DNA of 64,000 nucleotides from Candidatus Borkfalkia avistercoris (GTDB lineage Bacteria; Bacillota; Clostridia; Christensenellales; Borkfalkiaceae). The DNA is taken from contig DXCL01000046.1 in the NCBI GenBank assembly GCA_019115995.1, forward strand, positions 1 to 64,000, in the 5' to 3' direction. The notes below the pieces were generated by a model that saw nothing but the letters and a program-made list of their open reading frames with translations, did not search any database and had not been told where the DNA came from. Position numbers and translations under genes: made by a program. Below are positions 42,539 through 49,145 of this stretch, one piece after another (position 1 is the stretch's first letter; each line of letters starts with the position of its first letter).

Positions 42539-43438
42539 TCAATCATCTCCTATGTACACTATCTCTTCCGTCAGGCGCACGCCCGTTTCCCGAAGCACGG
42601 CGCCGCGCACCCGTTCTATGAGCGCACGCACTTCCCTTGCGGTGGCACTTCCTCCGTTTATGATAAAATTCGCGTGCTCGCAGGAGACGAACGCCCCGCC
42701 CTCCCGCGCGCCTTTCATGCCCGCGCGCTCGATGAGCGCGCCCGCAGAAAAGCCTTCGGGATTTTTGAACACGCACCCCATGCTCCTGCCGCGCGGCAGA
42801 CGCGCGCGTTCCGCAAGCACCTCTTGCATGTCCGCGAGCGCGCGCTCGCGGCAGCAATACCGCGCCCTCAGTTTTACCGTCAAAAGCAAAAGCCCCGCGT
42901 CCGTAAACGCCGTATGCTTATATCCGAACGCGCAGTCGCGCGCAGAAAATTCCAGCAGCCTTCCGTCGGCAGAGAACGCGCGCACCGCCAGCACCCGATC
43001 GCCGATATGCCCGCGCGCGGTGCCCGCGTTCATATACACGGCGCCGCCGACGCTCGCGGGAATGCCCGCCATAAACGAGAGCCCGCCGAGCCCTTCCTCC
43101 GCCAGCCGCCGCAGGAGCCGCGCCATATTCGCGCCGCTCTCGGCAAAGACCGTTTCGCCGTCCGTCCGCACGGAACGCATCTTTTCCGTCGAGATCACGA
43201 CCCCGTCGAAGCCCGCGTCTGCGGCGAGCACGTTCGCGCCCGCGCCGAGCACGACGTACGGCACGCCCGCGCGCGCAACGGCGCGCATCGCGTTTTCCGC
43301 CGCGGCAAGACCTGCGGGATACAGGCACAGCCGGGCGCTCCCGCCGATGCCGACCGTCGTATGCCCGGCAAAGCTGAAATCCCTCTCGGCGGTACAGCCG
43401 CGCGCACACTCGGCAACGCGGTCAAAAATATCTCCCAT
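42539..43438 (-). CDS. murB: UDP-N-acetylenolpyruvoylglucosamine reductase
   Basis: MurB reduces the enolpyruvyl group to form UDP-MurNAc for peptidoglycan. The 299-residue flavoprotein has the FAD-binding segments TVGIGG, VLGAGANVL and GIPASVGGAVYMNAG, and the catalytic region SMGCVFKNP, in which cysteine replaces the serine of the E. coli enzyme, as in many Firmicutes. It lacks the extra domain of type I enzymes. It starts a tightly packed operon murB-PHP-whiA-crh-like. Confidence 0.95.
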   Translation of the reverse strand: MGDIFDRVAECARGCTAERDFSFAGHTTVGIGGSARLCLYPAGLAAAENAMRAVARAGVPYVVLGAGANVLAADAGFDGVVISTEKMRSVRTDGETVFAESGANMARLLRRLAEEGLGGLSFMAGIPASVGGAVYMNAGTARGHIGDRVLAVRAFSADGRLLEFSARDCAFGYKHTAFTDAGLLLLTVKLRARYCCRERALADMQEVLAERARLPRGRSMGCVFKNPEGFSAGALIERAGMKGAREGGAFVSCEHANFIINGGSATAREVRALIERVRGAVLRETGVRLTEEIVYIGDD

Positions 43439-43482
43439 TTTTCTCTCCTATATTTTACTACAAACGCCCGATTTTTACAAAT

Positions 43483-44478
43483 CTATACGAGATAGTTTTC
43501 CAATTTTTTTGCGCCGTTTTCGTCGCCCTTTAAAACGCCTTCCGCAAGCGCCGCAAAAGCCTCGCGCGCGCCCGCGTCCGCAAAGGCGAACAATGTTTTC
43601 GCAGGCGAAATGGATTCCAACGCGCGCATCGCCGCGTTTTCTTCCCCGTAAACGGAGCAATACGGGCTGAGCATGCCCACGGAAGAGAGCGATTTTTGCA
43701 CCGTTTCGGAAAGCAGGCTCTCCATAAAGCGCAGGCACGCCTCGTATTTTTGCGCCTCGCCCGCGCAAACGCAGATATACTGCCACAGGTCGCAATAGCT
43801 TTCCACAGGCTTTACGGAAACGGAAAACCCGCGCGTGATGAAGCGGTATACGTCGCGCTGGGTGCCGAGCATATATTTATATTTCCCTCCGATCAGCGCC
43901 GTGTACGCCTGCACGGAAGGCAGCAGCGCAAAATCGCCGCGCATTCCTTCCAGCGCGACGGCGGCGTACGGCACGCTTCCGCGCCCCTGCGAGATCACCG
44001 TGTTCTCCGCAGAAATATCGGAAAAATCCCCCTCCGCGGAAAATAACAGATATCCGCCCCTGCACCACGGCACGGCATACGTCGCCCCACCTGCGGAAGC
44101 GGCAGCGCAGGTATATCCTTCGAGCGGCAGCGCGGCTTCTAAAACAAAAGAGCAATCGCCGCCGAAAGAGATCATGTCCGGCAGTTTTCCTTCGTTGATC
44201 GCCTGCCGCGCGCTTTCGGGCGTGTGCGAAACGACCATCACGAGCGTTCCCTCGTTCCGCTTTTCGAAACCCCCCGCAACGCGCGCAAGGAAAGAGGCGC
44301 GCGAACCCGTGCCCCCTTCGAACCCGTCTATATGCCAAAGCCGCAGTATCCCCGTATAGCCGAGCGGCTCGGCCGTATGCGCGTCTGACAGCGCGGGATA
44401 CGCAAAGATGAAGCAAAAAGCCGCAAGCGCCGCCAGCGCCAGTGAAAGAACGGCGGTCGAGATCCTTCTTCTCTTCAT
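43483..44478 (-). CDS. Orphan extracellular solute-binding-type protein
   Basis: A 331-residue protein with an N-terminal membrane/signal segment (about 8-30) and a fold resembling family 1 ABC sugar-binding proteins (ILRLWHIDGFEGG, FLARVAGGFEKRNEG, LPDMISFGG, YAVPWCRGGYLLF). No lipobox was seen, so it is secreted or anchored by an uncleaved helix. No permease or ATPase gene is nearby. A TATAAT ends six bases before the ATG, so its mRNA may be leaderless. Its partner is unknown. Confidence 0.7.
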   Translation of the reverse strand: MKRRRISTAVLSLALAALAAFCFIFAYPALSDAHTAEPLGYTGILRLWHIDGFEGGTGSRASFLARVAGGFEKRNEGTLVMVVSHTPESARQAINEGKLPDMISFGGDCSFVLEAALPLEGYTCAAASAGGATYAVPWCRGGYLLFSAEGDFSDISAENTVISQGRGSVPYAAVALEGMRGDFALLPSVQAYTALIGGKYKYMLGTQRDVYRFITRGFSVSVKPVESYCDLWQYICVCAGEAQKYEACLRFMESLLSETVQKSLSSVGMLSPYCSVYGEENAAMRALESISPAKTLFAFADAGAREAFAALAEGVLKGDENGAKKLENYLV

Positions 44479-44536
44479 GCGACTATTATATTAAAACGCG
44501 TACGCTCTTATGCCCGAAGCACATTTTCGCGCCGTA

Positions 44537-44553
44537 TATGTCTCGCATAGTAC
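44537..44553 (+). repeat. Copy 3 of a repeated dyad
   Basis: TATGTCTCGCATAGTAC lies 59 bases upstream of the solute-binding-type gene and downstream of hprK. It differs from the copy at 32685 by one base in the centre. Confidence 0.75.
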
Positions 44554-44565
44554 TTAAAATATGCA

Positions 44566-44591
44566 AAAAGAGGCGCCTATGCGCCTCTTTT
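44566..44591 (-). terminator. Terminator of the uvrC-HAD-hprK operon
   Basis: AAAAGAGGCGC pairs with GCGCCTCTTTT across CTAT; T runs follow in both directions, with the gene ending on the minus strand. Confidence 0.88.
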
Positions 44592-44603
44592 CAATGCATT
44601 TTA

Positions 44604-45518
44604 TCATCTTCCTATCGTTCTGCTGATGAGCTCCTGCGCTGCGTCGTATCCCATGCTTTTCAGCCTGAAATTACGCGCCGCGACCTCGATGATAATGGAA
44701 AGATTCCTGCCGGGCTTTACCGGAATGATATGTTTGAGAACTTTAACGCCCAAGATCGTTTCGTACTGCGCCCCCTCCCCGAGGCGGTCATACACCTTGC
44801 CCTCATCCCAGTTTTCCAGCTCCATAACGAGCTCTATTTCCTTGCGGTCGAGCACGGAACCGGAGCCGTACATGTTCTTGATATTGATGATGCCGATGCC
44901 CCGAAGCTCCATAAAATACCGTATCATCTCGGGCGCGGAACCGATGAGATCTCCCGCCACCCGCTTGACGATCACGCTGTCGTCCGCAACGAGCCTGTGC
45001 CCGCGCTTGATCAGCTCCATGGCCGTTTCGCTCTTTCCTATGCCGCTGTGCCCCGTGAGCAGAATGCCGACGCCCGAAACGTCCATCAGAACGCCGTGCA
45101 TGCTCGTCTGCGGCGCGAGTTTTTCGTTCAGATAGAAAAACAGGTCGTTCATGAGCGCCGTCGTCATCTTATCCGAGCGAAGGATCGGGCAGCCCGTCTT
45201 TCTCGCTTCCTCGATGAGCTCATGCAGCACGGGCAGATCGCGCGAAAGTATGATGCAGGGAACATCGTGATACGAAAGCAGCGTTTCCACTCTCTGCTGG
45301 CGTATATCTGCGGGCAGCGACCGCATAAATTCGTATTCCGAGTTTCCGAACACGAGAATGCGCGTGGAATCAAAATACTTGAAAAACCCCGCGAGCTGCA
45401 AGCCGGGCCGCGTGACGCTGTACGAGGAAAGCGTTACCCTTCCCCTTCCCGCAAACACGATCTCTAATCCGAGATCTTTGCAAAAACTCTCCAACAAGAT
45501 CACTTCCTGATCGCTCAT
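44604..45518 (-). CDS. hprK: HPr kinase/phosphorylase
   Basis: HprK adds or removes phosphate on the regulatory serine of HPr and Crh in response to glycolytic intermediates. The 304-residue protein has the N-terminal domain (1-130) and the kinase domain with Walker A GHSGIGKSE, the family signature ELRGIGIINIKNMYG and the C-terminal IIPVKPGRN loop. Its start overlaps the HAD gene by four bases. The Crh-like protein encoded at 40543-40797 is a likely substrate. Confidence 0.96.
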   Translation of the reverse strand: MSDQEVILLESFCKDLGLEIVFAGRGRVTLSSYSVTRPGLQLAGFFKYFDSTRILVFGNSEYEFMRSLPADIRQQRVETLLSYHDVPCIILSRDLPVLHELIEEARKTGCPILRSDKMTTALMNDLFFYLNEKLAPQTSMHGVLMDVSGVGILLTGHSGIGKSETAMELIKRGHRLVADDSVIVKRVAGDLIGSAPEMIRYFMELRGIGIINIKNMYGSGSVLDRKEIELVMELENWDEGKVYDRLGEGAQYETILGVKVLKHIIPVKPGRNLSIIIEVAARNFRLKSMGYDAAQELISRTIGR

Positions 45519-46342
45519 ATATTCTCCCCCAAACCGAATTTTCTGATAACGTAACCCACGCCGTCTTCATCGCAGGTCTTTGTGATAAAATCTGCCTCTT
45601 TTTTGATCTCCGCAACGCCGTTCTGCACGGCAACGCCCAACCCCGCCTTTTCTATCATGGGGATATCGTTATAATTGTCGCCGACGGCGATCGTCTTTTC
45701 CATCGGTATCCCGTAATAGCCGGCGAGAAATTCGAGCGCGCCCCCTTTGTTGCAGCCGAAAGAGGTGACCTCCACCAAAAAATCCGAACTCGACGTTACC
45801 TCGTATCTGTCTTTGAACCGCCCGTTCACGAGCGCAAAAATCTCCGCGTTTTCCTCCGCCGCGTTCATGCTGAGCACCTTTTGCGGGCGTATCCCTTTCT
45901 CCCGCACGACGGACGCAACGTCTTCTCCCGTGAGAATGCCAGAAACGCCGCAAACTTTTTCGTAATATCTCTTATATTCGTCGTCGCGGTTCATATAAAC
46001 GTCTTTGCCGTCGTATACGTGGATATGCCTTCCCAGCTCCTGCAAATAGTCGCAGACCTCGGCCGCGCCTTCCGTGTCCATTCGCACGTCGCGAAGGAGC
46101 TTTCCGCTCTCTATGTCCGCGATGACCGCACCCTGGTACGCGACGACGAGCCCTTTCAGCCCCAGCTGCTTCGCATACGGCATGATGGAGGTGAGCATGC
46201 GCCCCGTGCAGAAGGCGAATACGCCGCCCGCGGCGATATAGTCCTCGATCGCCCCGATATTTCCGTCCGAAATGCCGCCCTCCGTCTTTCTGAGCGTACC
46301 GTCAAAGTCGGAAACGATCAAACGATAATTCATTTCTGCCAT
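45515..46342 (-). CDS. Cof-type HAD-IIB family hydrolase
   Basis: A 275-residue phosphatase with HAD motif I SDFDGTL, motif II CTGR, motif III lysine (CNKGGAL) and motif IV GDNYNDIPM. The C2 cap in the middle (about 85-185) places it in the Cof/YbiV group, which act on sugar phosphates or flavin-type phosphates. It shares one base with the uvrC stop and four with hprK, so the three are co-translated. Confidence 0.93.
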   Translation of the reverse strand: MAEMNYRLIVSDFDGTLRKTEGGISDGNIGAIEDYIAAGGVFAFCTGRMLTSIMPYAKQLGLKGLVVAYQGAVIADIESGKLLRDVRMDTEGAAEVCDYLQELGRHIHVYDGKDVYMNRDDEYKRYYEKVCGVSGILTGEDVASVVREKGIRPQKVLSMNAAEENAEIFALVNGRFKDRYEVTSSSDFLVEVTSFGCNKGGALEFLAGYYGIPMEKTIAVGDNYNDIPMIEKAGLGVAVQNGVAEIKKEADFITKTCDEDGVGYVIRKFGLGENI

Positions 46343-48147
46343 TATAATTTTTCCTCGAAGTATTCCTTGATCTGTTTTGCCGTGTTCCAGCTGATCCCCT
46401 CGACGGACGCGAGCTCGTCTACGCTCGCGCGCATGATGCGATCCAGCGTGCCGAAACGGTCCATCAAAGCCCGTCGCCGCGCCTTGCCCACGCCGTCTAT
46501 CTCCGTCAGCACGGAAGACAGCGCGTTTTTGCTGTGAATGTTGCGGAAGTAGGTGATGGCAAACCGGTGCGCCTCGTCGCGTATCCGCTGCAACATCTGC
46601 AAGCAGTAATCCCTTTTGCCGAGAAGAACGCTCTCCTTCGACGAAAGCGTGAATATCTCTTCCTCGCGCTTGGCAAGAGAGATCAGGTCTATATCCGTTA
46701 CGCCAAGCCTGTCAAAAATCTCTTTGACAGCCGAAAGCTGCCCCTTGCCGCCGTCGATGATGATAAGATCCGGCTTCTCGAACCGTTCCTCCTCGTCGGT
46801 GCCGAGCTTGGCGAGCCGCCTCGTAAGGACCTCCTGCAAGCTCGCAAAGTCGTTCGCGCCCTCCACCGTTTTTATGCGGAAGCGGCGGTAGCTCTGTCTG
46901 TCAGGTTCGCCGTCCAAAAACACGACCATCGAACCGACCTTATCCACGCCGCTGATGTTGGAAATATCGTAACATTCCATTCTGCGCGGATAGCGGGAAA
47001 GCCCCAGTATCTCCTGCAAGCGCTTGCAGGCGTTGATCGTCATATCTTCCTTATGGCGTATTTTATCCAGCGCCTTTTCGAGGTATTCGCGCGCATTGCT
47101 CTCCGCCATATCCACGAGCTGGCGGCGGATCCCCTGCTTTGGCAGGGTAACCAGAACGCTCTTCGAATATTTCCCGCGGAAATAATCTTCGAGCAGTTTA
47201 TCCTCCACAAAATCCTGCGCGATGATCTCGTCCGGGATCTGATGATTCGCATAATACTGCGTGAGAAAGGTGGAAACCGCTTCCCCGTCGGTAGAAGCGT
47301 TCTCCGCGGGAAAGGTGCTCGCCCCCTGCATGATGCCGCGGCGGATTATGAGTATATTGATCGCCGCATACATGTTGTTCGAGATATAGGCAACGACGTC
47401 CGCATTCATATCCCTGTTGAGAGAGGTGATCCGTTTGAGTTTGATCTTGTCGAGCATGTCGAGCTTATTTTTGCAGTCGAGCGCGAGCTCGAACTCCTCC
47501 GCCTCCGCAAAAGCCGACATCTTTTCTTTGAGCAGCCTCTCCACTTCGCCCTCGTCGCCGTCCAGAAAGCGCATCGCCCTTTTTACCCGCTCGCCGTACT
47601 CCTCCTCGGTGCACATATGCGCACAGGGCGCGGGGCATCTGCCGATATGATAATTGAGGCATGGCTTTTTCGGCTTTTCCGTGACCGCAACGGCGCAGGT
47701 ACGCACGCCGAAGGCGATGTTTACGATCTCCAAAACGTCTTTCACGCGCACGCCGCCCATGTACGGGCCGAAATATTTGCTCCCCTTTTTCAGCTTGCGG
47801 GAAACGGAAAAGGCGGGATATTTTTCCGAAATATTCACGCGTATATAAGGATACGTCTTGTCGTCCTTCAAAAGGATATTATATTTCGGCTTATATTTTT
47901 TTATGAGATTGTTTTCCAGCGCGAGCGCGTCTATTTCCGACTTCGTGATGATATAGTAAAAGTCGGCGATGTTCGCCACCATCGCCATGACTTTTTCCGT
48001 TTTGACGGACGCGTGAAAATACTGGCGCACGCGGTTTTTCAGATTGCGCGCTTTGCCTACGTAGATCACGTTTTTATCCGCGTCGAGCATGATATATACG
48101 CCCGGATCGTCGGGCAGCAGTTTTAACTTTTCCTGTATTTCGTTCAT
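46342..48147 (-). CDS. uvrC: Excinuclease ABC subunit C
   Basis: UvrC makes both cuts in nucleotide excision repair. The 601-residue protein has a GIY-YIG nuclease domain (about 12-92, PGVYIMLDADKNVIYVGKA), a cysteine cluster (CLNYHIGRCPAPC), a UVR domain (about 200-235), the RNase H-like nuclease (ECYDISNISG with IIDGGKGQL) and a C-terminal double HhH (IDGVGKARRRALMDRF). All regions are complete. It starts the uvrC-HAD-hprK operon. Confidence 0.97.
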   Translation of the reverse strand: MNEIQEKLKLLPDDPGVYIMLDADKNVIYVGKARNLKNRVRQYFHASVKTEKVMAMVANIADFYYIITKSEIDALALENNLIKKYKPKYNILLKDDKTYPYIRVNISEKYPAFSVSRKLKKGSKYFGPYMGGVRVKDVLEIVNIAFGVRTCAVAVTEKPKKPCLNYHIGRCPAPCAHMCTEEEYGERVKRAMRFLDGDEGEVERLLKEKMSAFAEAEEFELALDCKNKLDMLDKIKLKRITSLNRDMNADVVAYISNNMYAAINILIIRRGIMQGASTFPAENASTDGEAVSTFLTQYYANHQIPDEIIAQDFVEDKLLEDYFRGKYSKSVLVTLPKQGIRRQLVDMAESNAREYLEKALDKIRHKEDMTINACKRLQEILGLSRYPRRMECYDISNISGVDKVGSMVVFLDGEPDRQSYRRFRIKTVEGANDFASLQEVLTRRLAKLGTDEEERFEKPDLIIIDGGKGQLSAVKEIFDRLGVTDIDLISLAKREEEIFTLSSKESVLLGKRDYCLQMLQRIRDEAHRFAITYFRNIHSKNALSSVLTEIDGVGKARRRALMDRFGTLDRIMRASVDELASVEGISWNTAKQIKEYFEEKL

Positions 48148-48181
48148 ATGATGATAGAGACGGGAATCTCCGCCCTTTTAT

Positions 48182-48210
48182 ATTATACAACACAAGCGAA
48201 AAATTTGCAA
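48182..48210 (-). promoter_or_regulatory. Promoter of the uvrC operon
   Basis: TATAAT (48182-48187) and TTGCAA (48205-48210) with a 17-base spacer on the minus strand. The terminator of the ArsR gene overlaps the -35 side. Confidence 0.65.
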
Positions 48211-48240
48211 TAAAAAAGAGCGACGAACACGCCGCCCTTT
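48208..48240 (-). terminator. Terminator of the ArsR-type gene
   Basis: A GC stem with several G-T pairs (arms near 48212-48219 and 48232-48241) is followed on the minus strand by TTTTTT. Confidence 0.6.
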
Positions 48241-48247
48241 TCACCGT

Positions 48248-48586
48248 TCAGTATCCGAGAAATTCGACGCCTTTGAGGAGCACGTCGTTCACGGTATCGT
48301 TTTTCAGGCTGTAAAAGATCACCTTGCCGAAGCGCGAGGCCTTTACGATCCCCACGTTTTTCAGGTACCGCAGCTGATGCGAGACCGTCGTCTGATTGAT
48401 GCCGAGCACGCGGGATATATCGGTCACGCACATCTCCGTGATCGCCAATGCAGACAATATCCGCAGCCGCGTTCCGTCCGCAAAAATGGAAAAAAAACCG
48501 ACCAGCCCTTCGAGCATCTCCCCTTCGGGCACGTAATCCTCCACGAGCGCCTGCGTACGCCCGTCCAAAAGCAGCGTTCCTTCCAT
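48248..48586 (-). CDS. ArsR/SmtB-family metal-responsive repressor
   Basis: A 112-residue winged-helix repressor: dimer helix at the start, ADGTRLRILSAL, then MCVTDISRVLGINQTTVSHQ with the recognition helix and the wing SRFGKVIFYSL. The single cysteine in the MCVTD position is where CadC/SmtB alpha3 sites have ELCV, so metal sensing with few thiols, or another signal, is possible. It is divergent from the Cys-rich peptide gene and near copA, so copper or a related metal is the likely inducer. Confidence 0.88.
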   Translation of the reverse strand: MEGTLLLDGRTQALVEDYVPEGEMLEGLVGFFSIFADGTRLRILSALAITEMCVTDISRVLGINQTTVSHQLRYLKNVGIVKASRFGKVIFYSLKNDTVNDVLLKGVEFLGY

Positions 48587-48620
48587 AACACCCTCCCCGC
48601 CCCGCGGCGTTTATACTATC

Positions 48621-48649
48621 ATTTTATAGCACGCATGCCGATATGTCAA
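48621..48649 (-). promoter_or_regulatory. Promoter of the ArsR-type gene
   Basis: TTGACA (48644-48649), 17 bases, TAAAAT (48621-48626) on the minus strand. The spacer contains GCATG near the -35 box, as does the copA promoter. Confidence 0.75.
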
Positions 48650-48652
48650 TAT

Positions 48653-48682
48653 CCGCAAGCGACGGCTTTTGCCGTCTTGCGG
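48653..48682. repeat. Hairpin between the ArsR and Cys-rich peptide genes
   Basis: CCGCAA and GACGGC pair with GCCGTC and TTGCGG around TTTT, with a two-base bulge. It lies next to the ArsR promoter and in the likely leader of the peptide gene, so it may be an operator or an RNA regulator. Confidence 0.55.
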
Positions 48683-48718
48683 CAAATATCGTCGAAATTC
48701 GTAAAAAAGGAGGTCTGT

Positions 48719-48904
48719 ATGAACCAAACGATATTTTTACTTATTCTCTTATACCTTGCCAAAAAGGGCGGCTGCATCGACGGCGCGCAGTTCTGCTGCC
48801 TCGCCGCGCTCCTCGCGCTGGAAAGCGGGTGCCTGAACAATCTGCTTTCCGCCGCGTCAGGAAACGGCTGCTCCTGCAACTCGTGCAATTCGTGCTGTAA
48901 CTGA
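48719..48904 (+). CDS. Small cysteine-rich peptide
   Basis: A 61-residue ORF with AAGGAGG six bases before ATG. A hydrophobic start (NQTIFLLILLYLAKKGG) is followed by paired cysteines (FCC) and the C-terminal cluster CSCNSCNSCCN. Nine cysteines in all suggest metal binding or disulphide/thioether cross-links. It lies between a divergent ArsR repressor and the convergent copA gene, with its own terminator. A copper-buffering peptide is the favoured guess; a spore-coat, toxin-like or secreted peptide is possible. No family recognised. Confidence 0.65.
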   Translation: MNQTIFLLILLYLAKKGGCIDGAQFCCLAALLALESGCLNNLLSAASGNGCSCNSCNSCCN

Positions 48905-48907
48905 ACA

Positions 48908-48942
48908 AGAAGATCGCCCCGCTTTTTGCGGGGCGATCTTCT
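48908..48942. terminator. Bidirectional terminator between peptide gene and copA
   Basis: A perfect 15-bp stem (48908-48922 with 48928-48942) around TTTTT, lying between two converging genes. Confidence 0.88.
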
Positions 48943-48944
48943 CG

Positions 48945-49145
48945 TCATTTGATCTTTTTCACCTTGTAGCCCGCTTCCTCGACCGCCTTTACGAGCACAT
49001 CGTCGGCGACCTCCGTCTGCACGGTCGCCCTCTTCTTTTTGAGGTCGACGTTCGCCTGCACGCCGTCTATCGCGTTGAGCGCGCTCTCCACGCGCGCACT
49101 GCAATGCGAACAGCTCATACCTTCGATAAACAAGATCTTTTCCAT
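48945..49145 (-). CDS. Possible separately translated CopZ-like domain
   Basis: Within copA, in frame, AAAGGAG (49154-49160) lies eight bases before an ATG at 49145. Initiation there would give a free 66-residue heavy-metal domain with the MSCSHCS copper site, equal in length to CopZ. Whether ribosomes use it is unknown. Confidence 0.45.
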   Translation of the reverse strand: MEKILFIEGMSCSHCSARVESALNAIDGVQANVDLKKKRATVQTEVADDVLVKAVEEAGYKVKKIK

